Part shown: positions 24,971 to 33,804 of the stretch, in pieces
Layout of the letters: each line of letters begins with the position of its first letter
Position numbering within the stretch: position 1 is the stretch's first letter
DNA from: Cesiribacteraceae bacterium YIM B00369
Lineage (GTDB): Bacteria; Bacteroidota; Bacteroidia; Cytophagales; Cyclobacteriaceae
Direction: 5' to 3'
DNA: 39,202 bases
Assembly (NCBI GenBank): GCA_017948555.1
Contig: JAFMYY010000035.1
Coordinates: forward strand, 1 to 39,202
Position numbers and translations under genes: made by a program
Notes under the pieces: generated by a model
What the model was told of the DNA's origin: nothing
Databases searched by the model: none
The model's input: the letters and a program-made list of their open reading frames with translations, nothing else

Positions 24971-25252
24971 TTATTCTTCTATTTTAACTCCTTTCCAGAA
25001 AGCTACCATATCTTTTATCTCTTCCGCTCTTGGCTTTGGTTCGGGGTAATACCAGGCTGCGTTTTCATTTCTGTCGCCATCTACATTCAAAGTATAATAA
25101 CTGGCTTCTCCTTTCCAGGGGCAGTGGGAGGTATGGGAGCTTTCTTCCAGAAACTTATCATTAACAGCAGTACGAGGAAAATATTTGTTTCCTTCGATTA
25201 TAACTGTTTTTTCACTTTCAGCGATTACTTTTCCGTTCCAGATTGCTTTCAT
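24971..25252 (-). CDS. DUF427 family protein
   Basis: This 93-aa protein is read from the ATG at 25252; the frame upstream of it has only a TTG. The compact beta-rich DUF427 domain fills it: KAIWNGKVIAESEKTVIIEG, then YFPRTAVNDKFLEES, the conserved HCPWKGEASYYTL with Cys-Pro-Trp-Lys-Gly, and the AAWYYPEPKPRAEEIKDMVAFW end. Function is unknown. Members are widespread, small and cytosolic. It is downstream of the GH31 gene on the same strand with a terminator-like hairpin between them, so co-transcription is uncertain. Confidence 0.85.
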   Translation of the reverse strand: MKAIWNGKVIAESEKTVIIEGNKYFPRTAVNDKFLEESSHTSHCPWKGEASYYTLNVDGDRNENAAWYYPEPKPRAEEIKDMVAFWKGVKIEE

Positions 25253-25277
25253 AACATTTGTTTTAAGAAACAACAAG

Positions 25278-25311
25278 CTCCTCCGGTATATGTTTTTATA
25301 TGCCGGAGGAG
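25278..25311 (-). terminator. Hairpin after the GH31 gene
   Basis: A 14-bp stem, CTCCTCCGGTATAT with ATATGCCGGAGGAG (one G-T pair), has a six-base loop. On the minus strand it comes right after the GH31 stop and is followed by CTTGTTGTTTCTT, a weak T-rich tail. Confidence 0.7.
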
Positions 25312-25319
25312 TAGTGTTT

Positions 25320-27752
25320 TTATGCCTTTATTTTGCCTGCAGGCACCTGTATCTCCTGAAAATCAAAAGGTACTGTGAAGGTAAATACATTTTGACTGCC
25401 GGTGAACTTAACCTCTTTTCCGTCTACCAGTATTACAGTCGGAGTATAGGTAAGGCCATGGATAGAAACCTTATAGTCTTTATAGGTAGGAGTGTAGTTG
25501 CCTTTTCTTTCCTGCCTCATTACCAGGGTATCGTCCTCACTCTCACCACTCATTATAAAGGTAACCACATTGCTGCCGCCTTCCTTATAAGCATAACCAT
25601 CTCCGGTATCTTCATAATGGGTACTTTCCCTGTAGGCTGTGGTGTAATAGGCATGCAGTTCCAGTGTTTTAATTTCAATTTCCCCCACATACTGCATTGC
25701 AGGACCAAGAGGAAGTACGGCTCCGCTCCGGATAAAGAAAGGGAAAGTTCTTTTAGTAACTTCCACCCAAATTTCTTCTCCAAGAGTGGAGTACCTCTGA
25801 TCGTTCCAGAAGGAATACCATTCTCCGTATGGGAGGTATACCCAGCGTCCCTTGGTGTCGGGCTGATTTACCGGGCTGGTGAGAATATTGTCGCCCAGGG
25901 CAAATTCATCCTGGCGGTAATAGGTGTCAGGGTCGCGCTGATCCAGCATAAAGAGCGGGCGAAGCATAGGGGTGCCATAAGTTGCATATTGCCAGAAAAC
26001 AGTATACATATACGGCAGCAGCCTGTACCTCAGCTCCAGTGCTTCCCTTACAATGGATTCCACCTCAGGACCGAAAGACCATGGCTCCTGTGCCCCGTGG
26101 TCGCCGCTGGAGTGTGTGCGCAGGAAGGGGTGGAAAATAGCCAGCTGTATCCAGCGGGTATAAAGTTCACCTGAAGGGCTTTCGACAAAACCTCCCACAT
26201 CGGATCCTATAAATGAAAATCCGGAAAGGCTCAGGCGCTGGCACTGCACGTTTGCTACTGTTAAATGCTCCCAGGAGGCAACATTGTCGCCCGTCCAGCC
26301 GGCGGCAAAACGCTGGCCTCCGCTATAGGTGGAGCGGGTTAAGGTAAATGGCCGGTTAGGGAAGGTGAATTTTTTAACTCCTTCGTAAGTTGCGCGGCTC
26401 ATCTGCATCCCGTAAATGTTATGTGCTTTCCTGTGGCTGCAGGGGTGACCGTCGTAGTCGTGGCGGATGTCACCCGGGAAGGTGCCTTCTTCGAATACTG
26501 CAGGCTCATTCATGTCGTTCCATACGCCCCGTATTCCCTGGCCAATAAGTTCCTGGAAAAGATCTTTCCACCACTCCCTTACTTCAGGTTTGGTGAAGTC
26601 AGGGAAGTTACAGATTCCCGGCCATACACTGCCCCTGAAAAGAGGGCCGTCAGCGGTTTTGCAGAAATAGTCATTATCAACCCCTTCGGTATATACAGAA
26701 TATTCGGGGTCAATTTTTATTCCCGGATCAATAATACATACAGGTTTAAAACCATCTTCCCGCATGTCGCTTAACAGTTTTTTCGGGTCAGGAAAATGAT
26801 CTTTATTCCAGGTAAAGCAACGGAAGCCATCCATATAGTCAATGTCCAGGTGGATAACATCGCATGGGATTTTCCGCTTTCTGAATTCCTTTGCAAGATC
26901 CCGTACGACTTTTTCAGGATAATAACTCCATTTGCTTTGCTGATAGCCGAGTGCCCACAGGGGAGGCAGCTCAGGTTTACCTGTCATGGAAGTATAAGAC
27001 TCCACCACTTCCTGTACCTGCGGCCCATAAATGAAGTAATAATTCATTTCCCCGCCCTGAGCCCAGAAACTGAAAACATTCTGCCTTTCTGCTCCGAAAT
27101 CGAACCAGGTGCGGAATGAATTATCAAGGAATACTCCATAGGCAACCTTATGGTGGAGACCTATAAAGAAGGGAATGTTTTTGTAAATAGGATCGGTGTT
27201 AGGGCCATAGGCATAAGTGTCAGATCCCCACATACTCATTCTCCGCCCGCGAAGAAGAAGGCTGCAGGGTTTATCGCCCAAACCATGGAACTGCTCCCCG
27301 CTGTTTATTTTTTTAGTACAAAGAACGATGTTCCCCGAATACTCTTTATGCTTCTGCCAGTGGTAACCTAATTCATCTTCCAGAATCGAAAGCCCGTTTT
27401 TGTTTTTTATATTGGTTCCACAGGTTTCCTTGTCCACATATATGTTAAGCTCAGAAGTTGAAACCATAATATGATCCTCCTCCTCTTTTACCTCTGCTTT
27501 CTTCGGGGAGGTTTTAAATTCAGGATCTATGGCATAACTGAAGTCGTTCTCAAAGATTCCATGATTTGCATACCTGAACCTGATGATAGTATCATTTACC
27601 ACAGTAAGCTGCAGGGTAGTGTCTTTACAAAAAAAGAATATTATATTATCGTTTTGCTGCCAGTTAATAACATTGCCGGGAAGATGCTTGCCGGTACGGC
27701 CATCTTCAAAATTTTCCATGTAGTTCCCATGGGGCAGGTTCATATTATTCAT
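25320..27752 (-). CDS. GH31 alpha-glucosidase
   Basis: This 810-aa glycoside hydrolase of family 31 releases glucose from alpha-glucosides. The N-terminal beta-sandwich (about 1-235) includes the NtCtMGAM-like GEQFHGLGDKPCSLLLRGRR segment. The barrel begins near ALGYQQSKWSYYPE and contains the nucleophile Asp413 in GVWNDMNEP and the acid/base Asp489 in GWTGDNVASW. LSLSGFSFIGSDVGGF is another conserved block. A DUF5110-type C-terminal sandwich follows. There is no signal peptide, so action in the cytosol on maltose, malto-oligosaccharides or related sugars is likely. It is divergent from the HNH-glgE-treS-glgB cluster, and a role in recycling alpha-glucan fits that setting but is inferred. Confidence 0.9.
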   Translation of the reverse strand: MNNMNLPHGNYMENFEDGRTGKHLPGNVINWQQNDNIIFFFCKDTTLQLTVVNDTIIRFRYANHGIFENDFSYAIDPEFKTSPKKAEVKEEEDHIMVSTSELNIYVDKETCGTNIKNKNGLSILEDELGYHWQKHKEYSGNIVLCTKKINSGEQFHGLGDKPCSLLLRGRRMSMWGSDTYAYGPNTDPIYKNIPFFIGLHHKVAYGVFLDNSFRTWFDFGAERQNVFSFWAQGGEMNYYFIYGPQVQEVVESYTSMTGKPELPPLWALGYQQSKWSYYPEKVVRDLAKEFRKRKIPCDVIHLDIDYMDGFRCFTWNKDHFPDPKKLLSDMREDGFKPVCIIDPGIKIDPEYSVYTEGVDNDYFCKTADGPLFRGSVWPGICNFPDFTKPEVREWWKDLFQELIGQGIRGVWNDMNEPAVFEEGTFPGDIRHDYDGHPCSHRKAHNIYGMQMSRATYEGVKKFTFPNRPFTLTRSTYSGGQRFAAGWTGDNVASWEHLTVANVQCQRLSLSGFSFIGSDVGGFVESPSGELYTRWIQLAIFHPFLRTHSSGDHGAQEPWSFGPEVESIVREALELRYRLLPYMYTVFWQYATYGTPMLRPLFMLDQRDPDTYYRQDEFALGDNILTSPVNQPDTKGRWVYLPYGEWYSFWNDQRYSTLGEEIWVEVTKRTFPFFIRSGAVLPLGPAMQYVGEIEIKTLELHAYYTTAYRESTHYEDTGDGYAYKEGGSNVVTFIMSGESEDDTLVMRQERKGNYTPTYKDYKVSIHGLTYTPTVILVDGKEVKFTGSQNVFTFTVPFDFQEIQVPAGKIKA

Positions 27753-28067
27753 ATCTGTCTGTTTATAAGAAAGTAAATCAGGGAATTATCTAAATGTAAA
27801 TACAATATTTCCTGCTAAGGTTTAAAATACAGGATTTTTTAATGCTTAAAACTTTAATTTTACTGATCATTATTCTAACTTAAGCGCATAATTTCAACTT
27901 TGTCACTTTAATGTAATGTTTTTTTTATTGTTGTGACAAAATATGAATTGGTTTTCAAATAGTATTTTTTTTAGGAATTAAACAAATTAAATCTTTATAG
28001 ATACCTGTTAAAACAGCAATTTACTTTTAATGTTAGTCTTGTAAGGAAGCATTTTTAATATTAAGTA
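27753..28067. other. AT-rich divergent intergenic region with inverted repeat
   Basis: No gene is seen. This AT-rich space separates the GH31 gene from the plus-strand HNH-glgE cluster. TTTGTCAC (27899-27906) and GTGACAAA (27933-27940) form an 8-bp inverted repeat with a 26-base spacer, placed so that it could act on both divergent promoters. No exact TAnnTTTG box was found. Confidence 0.45.
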
Positions 28068-28361
28068 TTGAAGCCTTCAGGAGACAAATCACAGGAAAAC
28101 AGTTGCGCCCTTTGCGGGCGTTCGGTTAAGTCGGTTAGCAGGCATCACCTGGTGCCAAAGGAAAAGGGTGGAAAATACGGAGAGGTAGTTCCTCTTTGCC
28201 AGCCCTGCCACTCAACCATCCATTATACTTTTTCTAATAAAGAGTTGGCTTCGGAATTTAATACAGTAAGTAAGCTTCAGCAATCGCAGCGCCTTAATAA
28301 ATATCTGGACTGGATCAGGAAAAGGCCGGTTGAAAAAATTTTTAACAAACGGAGCAGGTAA
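28068..28361 (+). CDS. Small HNH endonuclease-type zinc protein
   Basis: This 97-aa HNH-family protein has two Cys pairs that frame the fold: CALC at the N-terminus and CQPCHSTIH at the C-terminal side, with VSRHHLVPKEKGG supplying the His-His of the HNH motif. The frame has a TTG at 28068 directly after an upstream stop, and no ATG or GTG lies between it and the first Cys pair, so TTG must be the start. The last third (QSQRLNKYLDWIRKRPVEKI) is helical and basic. Similar stand-alone proteins are common in Bacteroidota and cyanobacteria, with unknown roles in DNA processing. It precedes glgE by 71 bases on the same strand. No toxin, phage or restriction partner is visible. Confidence 0.75.
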   Translation: MKPSGDKSQENSCALCGRSVKSVSRHHLVPKEKGGKYGEVVPLCQPCHSTIHYTFSNKELASEFNTVSKLQQSQRLNKYLDWIRKRPVEKIFNKRSR

Positions 28362-28432
28362 AGGAAGCAGAATTTTAAACAACTACGCTGCTAGTTAATT
28401 TATAATTTTTAGTGTTACATATAATTTTTTTT

Positions 28433-30442
28433 ATGAAAAACTTCGAAGGCAGAAAAAGAGTCGTAATAGAAAATATCTCACCCCGGGTGGACGACGGGAA
28501 ATTCCCGGCAAAAAGAACTGTTCTTGAGCCATGTACCGTGTCAGCCAATGTTTTCAGCGATGGCCATGATGTTGTTCAGGCAAAGTTGTTATACCGCCGC
28601 CAGGGCCAGCAGGACTGGCAGGATTTTCCTATGAAACCTATAGGAAATGATCGCTTTGAAGCAACCTTTACACCTGATGAAATGGGCTTATGGGAATTTA
28701 CAGTAGAAGGGTGGGTGGATCATTTTACTACCTGGAAAAACGGTCTTAAAAAGAAGTTTGAGGATAACCAGAATGTAGAAGTTGAATTGCAGATAGGAAC
28801 ACAGCTCATGGAGGAGGCTGCATCGCGGCTCCCCGAAACAAGAGTTGAGGTTCTCAGGAATAAAATTAATGAGTATAATGGATCCTTTCATGCTCAGGCA
28901 TCGGCAGTGGCAGCTGCTTTCGATGAGGAATTAAGCAGGCTGGTTTACGAGTCACATTATAAAAATGAGGATGTAATTCAATATAATCCGCCATTGCTGC
29001 TGGATGTGGAGCGCGAAAGGGCCCGCTTTAGTGCATGGTATGAGTTTTTTCCACGATCTACTGCCTATGAGCCGGGCCAGCATGGTAGTTTCCAGACAAG
29101 TAAAAGAATACTGCCGAGAATTGCTCAGATGGGGTTTGATGTGGTTTACCTGCCGCCCATTCACCCTGTCGGGGAAGTAAACCGGAAAGGTAAAAATAAT
29201 GCAACCAATGCCCAGCCCGGAGATGTTGGATCGCCCTGGGCAATAGGAAGCAAAGACGGCGGACACAAAAGCATTCACCCTGAACTGGGTTCGGTAGACG
29301 ATTTTGTGGATTTCGTGCAGGAGGCAAACCGCCAGGGACTGGAAATTGCCCTGGATTACGCCTTACAATGTGCTCCTGACCACCCTTATGTAAAGGAACA
29401 TCCGCAATGGTTTAAATGGCGTCCTGATGGCACAGTTCAGTATGCTGAAAACCCACCTAAAAAATATCAGGATGTACTGCCCATTAACTTTGAAAATGAC
29501 GACTGGCAGAATCTCTGGCAGGAACTGAAAAGCATTTTCAATTTCTGGATAGATAAAGGGGTGAAGATATTCAGGGTGGACAACCCCCACACAAAGCCTT
29601 TTGTATTCTGGGAATGGGTAATTGCCGAAGTACGGAAGGATCACCCTGAAGTAATGTTTCTTGCAGAGGCCTTTACCCGGCCGCGGGTAATGGAGCGTTT
29701 AGCTAAGGTTGGTTTTACCCAGTCCTATACCTACTTTACCTGGAGGGTAAGTAAGGAAGAGCTGCAGGAGTATGTTACGGACCTTACTAAAACCTCACTG
29801 AAAGATTATTTCCGTCCGAACTTCTGGCCAAATACACCGGATATTCTTCCTCCGCATTTAACAACAGGAGGTGAGCCTGCACACCTGGTGCGGATGATAC
29901 TGGCAGCCACCCTTTCCAGCAACTGGGGCATGTACGGACCCGTGTACGAATTTGGCATGACACAGCCAATGCCTACCAAAGAGGAGTACATCAATAACGA
30001 AAAATACGAAGTTAAACACTGGGACTGGGAAGCTACCACTAAAATAAGCGATACCATTACCAGCATAAACCGGATCAGGAAAGAAAACGAAGCTCTGCAG
30101 TACACAAATAATGTATATCTGACCGATTCAGACAATGCAAATATTTTTGCTTTCGTGAAAAAGAGCCCGCAGGGTAATAATATAATTCTTACGGTGGTGA
30201 ACCTTGATTTTCAGTGGAAACAGTCCGGCTGGATTAAAGTGCCGCTTTACGACCTTGGCCTTGATCCGGAAACCCGTTACAGGGCACATGACCTGATCAG
30301 CGGACATACTTACCACTGGCAGAATGAGTGGAATTATGTGGAGCTTTCGCCTCAGGCTATACCAGGCCACGTATTCAGACTTGAATTCGACAATTACCCC
30401 GAACCGGTTCAGTCCGCAAAGCCGGAGTTTTATTCAGAGTAA
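28433..30442 (+). CDS. glgE: Alpha-1,4-glucan:maltose-1-phosphate maltosyltransferase
   Basis: This 669-aa GH13_3 enzyme extends alpha-1,4-glucan with maltosyl units from maltose-1-phosphate. The ATG at 28433 is used; an in-frame GTG seven codons earlier adds only a hydrophobic stub. The N-terminal beta domain (ENISPRVDDGKFPAKRT, the DUF3416 start) and helical insert precede the barrel. The nucleophile is Asp383 in IFRVDNPHTKP and the acid/base is Glu412 in FLAEAFTRP; their 29-residue spacing equals that of Streptomyces GlgE (Asp394/Glu423). LSSNWGMYGPVYE is a further GlgE hallmark. The treS-mak fusion follows after 24 bases and glgB after that, so this is one operon. It receives maltose-1-phosphate from the kinase half of the next gene. 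Confidence 0.95.
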   Translation: MKNFEGRKRVVIENISPRVDDGKFPAKRTVLEPCTVSANVFSDGHDVVQAKLLYRRQGQQDWQDFPMKPIGNDRFEATFTPDEMGLWEFTVEGWVDHFTTWKNGLKKKFEDNQNVEVELQIGTQLMEEAASRLPETRVEVLRNKINEYNGSFHAQASAVAAAFDEELSRLVYESHYKNEDVIQYNPPLLLDVERERARFSAWYEFFPRSTAYEPGQHGSFQTSKRILPRIAQMGFDVVYLPPIHPVGEVNRKGKNNATNAQPGDVGSPWAIGSKDGGHKSIHPELGSVDDFVDFVQEANRQGLEIALDYALQCAPDHPYVKEHPQWFKWRPDGTVQYAENPPKKYQDVLPINFENDDWQNLWQELKSIFNFWIDKGVKIFRVDNPHTKPFVFWEWVIAEVRKDHPEVMFLAEAFTRPRVMERLAKVGFTQSYTYFTWRVSKEELQEYVTDLTKTSLKDYFRPNFWPNTPDILPPHLTTGGEPAHLVRMILAATLSSNWGMYGPVYEFGMTQPMPTKEEYINNEKYEVKHWDWEATTKISDTITSINRIRKENEALQYTNNVYLTDSDNANIFAFVKKSPQGNNIILTVVNLDFQWKQSGWIKVPLYDLGLDPETRYRAHDLISGHTYHWQNEWNYVELSPQAIPGHVFRLEFDNYPEPVQSAKPEFYSE

Positions 30443-30466
30443 ACATTTTTAACCCATATTGGGAAT

Positions 30467-33400
30467 ATGAGCAATAAACAAAAAATCGACGACAACCTGC
30501 ATTGGTACAAAGATGCCATTATCTACGAACTGCACATTAAAGCTTTTAAAGATAGTAATGGAGATGGAATAGGAGACTTTAAAGGTCTTTTTGAAAAACT
30601 CGATTACCTGGAAGACCTGGGGGTTACTGCTATCTGGCTGCTCCCGTTTTATCCGTCGCCACTCCGCGATGATGGTTATGATATAGCTGATTACTACAGT
30701 ATTAATCCTAATTATGGTACCATTCAGGAATTTAAGCGTTTCCTTAATGAAGCACATAAAAGAAACCTGAAGGTAATAACCGAGCTTGTAATTAATCACA
30801 CCTCTGACCAGCACCCGTGGTTCCAGCGGGCAAGGAAAGCACCTAAAGGATCGAAATACAGGGATTATTATGTGTGGAGCGATGACCCGCACAAATACAG
30901 CGATACCCGTATTATTTTTACCGATACTGAGCCAAGCAACTGGACCTGGGATCCTGTGGCGGAACAATATTATTGGCACCGCTTCTTCCATCACCAGCCT
31001 GACCTGAACTACGACAACCCCGAAGTACAGGATGAAGTATTTAAAGTACTGGACTACTGGTTCGATATGGGAGTGGATGGATTCAGGCTTGATGCAGTTC
31101 CTTACCTGTTTGAAAGGGAAGGCACCAACTGCGAAAACCTGCCGGAAACCCATGCCTTCCTGAAAAAACTGCGCAAGCACGTGGATAGTAAGTATGAAGG
31201 TAAGCTCCTGCTTGCAGAGGCCAATATGTGGCCCGAAGATTCTGCTGCTTATTTCGGCGATGGTGACGAATGCCACATGAACTACCATTTCCCGATTATG
31301 CCTCGTATGTTCATGAGTTTGAAAATGGAAGACCGGTTCCCTATTACCGATATCCTGGACCAGACTCCTGAAATTCCTGAAACTAACCAGTGGGCTATGT
31401 TTTTGCGGAACCATGATGAGCTGACCCTGGAAATGGTAACAGATGAGGAGCGGGATTATATGTACCGTGTTTATGCCAAAGATCCACAGGCTAAAATTAA
31501 CCTCGGTATCCGCCATCGCCTTGCCCCGCTGCTCGAAAACGACCGCAGGAAAATCGAACTGATGAATGTGTTGCTGCTCTCTATGCCGGGTACACCTGTA
31601 ATTTATTACGGTGATGAAATTGGCATGGGCGATAACTACTATCTGGGCGACAGAGATGGGGTTCGTACACCTATGCAGTGGAACGCCGACCGCAACGCAG
31701 GTTTCTCTCAGGCCAACCCTCAGAAGCTGTATTTGCCGGTTATCCTGGATCCTGAATACCAGTATGAGTCGCTTAATGTGGAAGTGCAGCAGCGTAACTC
31801 CAACTCCCTGCTCTGGTGGATGAAGCGTATTCTGTCCATGAGAAAGCACTTTAAGGTTTTCGGCAGAGGAAGCATAAAATTCCTTTCCCTTCAGAACCCG
31901 AAGGTACTGGCCTTTATACGGGAATATGAAGGAGAGGTAATGCTTGTAATTACAAACCTTTCCCGCTATTCACAGGCAGCTGAAATTGACCTTGCGGAAT
32001 ATGTTGGCTACACACCTGTAGAGGTTTTCAGCCATAATAAATTCCCTGCTATCAGCGACCAGCCATCAGTTTACACTGTAGGCCCGCACGGATACTACTG
32101 GTTCCTGCTTGAAAAGGCGGAAGACAAGGAGGAAATTGAAGACAGGATGAGCAAGCCTGCTCTGGTTGCTTCTGACTGGGAAGAGTTTAGCATTGCAAGG
32201 CACCGGACCAAACTGGTTAACAAAGTGCTTCGCCCTTATATGCTCCAGGCCCGCTGGTTTGGAGGAAAAGCAAGGACGGTTATAAGTGTGGATGTGGTGG
32301 AGCAGATTTCCTTTACCTACAATGAACAGCCTTTCTACTGGTTTGTGCTCGAAGTAAATTATAACGAAGGCCTGCCGGAAATATACCAGATGCCGGTTAC
32401 TTATTGCCCTTCAGATGAAGTTGAAGATGCGAAATCTGACCAGCGCAAAGGGCTCATCAGCAGACTCCGCCTTGGCGACAGGGATGTGGTATTGTACGAT
32501 GCTGTTTACTCAGCTGAGTTCAGGGAATACCTGATGGCGAAAATGAGTAAAAAAGAAGGCCTGGAAGATTCCGTGGAGCGCTTAAATGCACTGGCTGTTG
32601 CCGGGGTGGAGGAATTCTATAAAGAAAATGAGATTAACTCCCGTGTACTAAGTGCCGAACAGAGCAATACCTCTATTCTGTACAATAACAAGTTCTTCTT
32701 TAAATTGTATCGCAAGCTCGATACTACCATGAATCCTGATGTGGAAATTTCGCGCTTCTTAACGGAGGTGGCTGAGTTTGAACATACTCCTCATTTCCAG
32801 GGTTCCGTGGAGCTGCAGATGGCTAACAGCAAAGACAGAATGGTGCTTGGAATGTGCCAGCAGGCTGTGGAAAACCAGGGCGATGCCTGGGAATATATGC
32901 TCGATGTTCTGAGATTTTATTTTGAAAGAGTGCAGGCTAAAGGAGATGAAATTGAAAAGCTCCCTGCCCTGAAAGGAAGCCTGTTAAAACCTGTTGCTTT
33001 TGAAAAAGTACCTGAAGTTCTGCAGGATATAATCGGAGGTGCTTACCTTGAGCGGGTTGATCTGTTAGGCCGCAGGTCTGCGGAATTGCATAAAGCGCTT
33101 GCCTCCAGACCGGATGTGAAGGACTTTGATACAGAAGATTTCTCGCTGCACTATCAGCGTTCTCTGTTCTCTTCGCTCCAGGGCTTAACCAGAAACAGCT
33201 TTGAGCTGCTTTCTTCTAACCTTGATAGGCTTCCTGAAGATGTAAGAGAAGAAGCTGCTGAGGTACTGGCTATGCGTCCTGCTATCCTTGAAAGGCTAAA
33301 GAAAATTCATGATCATAAAATAGATACTTTAAAAGTGCGGGCCCATGGCGATTACCACCTGGGGCAGGTGCTCTTTACCGGTAAGGACTTTATGATTATT

Positions 33401-33796
33401 GATTTTGAAGGGGAACCAGCGCGTTCTTTCAGTGAACGTCGTTTGCGCCGTTCTCCGCTTCGCGATGTGGCAGGAATGATCAGATCTTTCCATTATGCTG
33501 CCTACGCCTCCCTGAACCGCTTCGATACACTGCGGCCGGAAGAAGAGGAGCTGATGGCTAAATGGGCCGAACAATGGTACCATTACAATGCTGGTTTTTA
33601 CCTGAAGGCTTACCTCGAAGAGGTGAAAGGCACAGGCCTTGTTCCGGAAAATGAAAATGACAGGGAATTGATGCTCAATACCTATTTATTGGAAAAGGCA
33701 ATCTACGAATTGGGCTATGAATTAAACAACAGACCCGATTGGGTTATTATACCTATTAGGGGAATTAAGTACATCATGGATAAAACCGATAAATAA
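30467..33796 (+). CDS. treS: Trehalose synthase-maltokinase fusion (TreS-Mak)
   Basis: This 1109-aa bifunctional enzyme has a GH13 trehalose synthase N-terminal half (about 1-550) that interconverts trehalose and maltose. Its triad is Asp209 in [10 protein letters not shown], Glu251 in [11 protein letters not shown] and Asp317 in [30 protein letters not shown] is the typical start. From about residue 570 comes maltokinase (Pep2/Mak): the N-cap [14 protein letters not shown], the catalytic loop [14 protein letters not shown] and the metal-binding [11 protein letters not shown]. It phosphorylates maltose with ATP to give maltose-1-phosphate for GlgE. The fusion, known in other bacteria, would couple the two steps. 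The gene lies 24 bases after glgE and its stop is 8 bases before the glgB ATG. Confidence 0.95.
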   Translation: MSNKQKIDDNLHWYKDAIIYELHIKAFKDSNGDGIGDFKGLFEKLDYLEDLGVTAIWLLPFYPSPLRDDGYDIADYYSINPNYGTIQEFKRFLNEAHKRNLKVITELVINHTSDQHPWFQRARKAPKGSKYRDYYVWSDDPHKYSDTRIIFTDTEPSNWTWDPVAEQYYWHRFFHHQPDLNYDNPEVQDEVFKVLDYWFDMGVDGFRLDAVPYLFEREGTNCENLPETHAFLKKLRKHVDSKYEGKLLLAEANMWPEDSAAYFGDGDECHMNYHFPIMPRMFMSLKMEDRFPITDILDQTPEIPETNQWAMFLRNHDELTLEMVTDEERDYMYRVYAKDPQAKINLGIRHRLAPLLENDRRKIELMNVLLLSMPGTPVIYYGDEIGMGDNYYLGDRDGVRTPMQWNADRNAGFSQANPQKLYLPVILDPEYQYESLNVEVQQRNSNSLLWWMKRILSMRKHFKVFGRGSIKFLSLQNPKVLAFIREYEGEVMLVITNLSRYSQAAEIDLAEYVGYTPVEVFSHNKFPAISDQPSVYTVGPHGYYWFLLEKAEDKEEIEDRMSKPALVASDWEEFSIARHRTKLVNKVLRPYMLQARWFGGKARTVISVDVVEQISFTYNEQPFYWFVLEVNYNEGLPEIYQMPVTYCPSDEVEDAKSDQRKGLISRLRLGDRDVVLYDAVYSAEFREYLMAKMSKKEGLEDSVERLNALAVAGVEEFYKENEINSRVLSAEQSNTSILYNNKFFFKLYRKLDTTMNPDVEISRFLTEVAEFEHTPHFQGSVELQMANSKDRMVLGMCQQAVENQGDAWEYMLDVLRFYFERVQAKGDEIEKLPALKGSLLKPVAFEKVPEVLQDIIGGAYLERVDLLGRRSAELHKALASRPDVKDFDTEDFSLHYQRSLFSSLQGLTRNSFELLSSNLDRLPEDVREEAAEVLAMRPAILERLKKIHDHKIDTLKVRAHGDYHLGQVLFTGKDFMIIDFEGEPARSFSERRLRRSPLRDVAGMIRSFHYAAYASLNRFDTLRPEEEELMAKWAEQWYHYNAGFYLKAYLEEVKGTGLVPENENDRELMLNTYLLEKAIYELGYELNNRPDWVIIPIRGIKYIMDKTDK

Positions 33797-33804
33797 AGAC
33801 TGAA

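Noticed and set aside
23632-27752. A polysaccharide utilisation locus around GH43 and GH31
   Set aside because: No SusC/SusD pair, sensor or sigma/anti-sigma gene is nearby, the two genes converge, and GH31 lacks a signal peptide.
30449-31849. 466-codon open frame on the minus strand opposite treS
   Set aside because: It lies wholly inside the TreS catalytic domain, has no family features and is a by-product of codon usage. Similar long antisense frames lie opposite gdhA, serBA and the GH31 gene.
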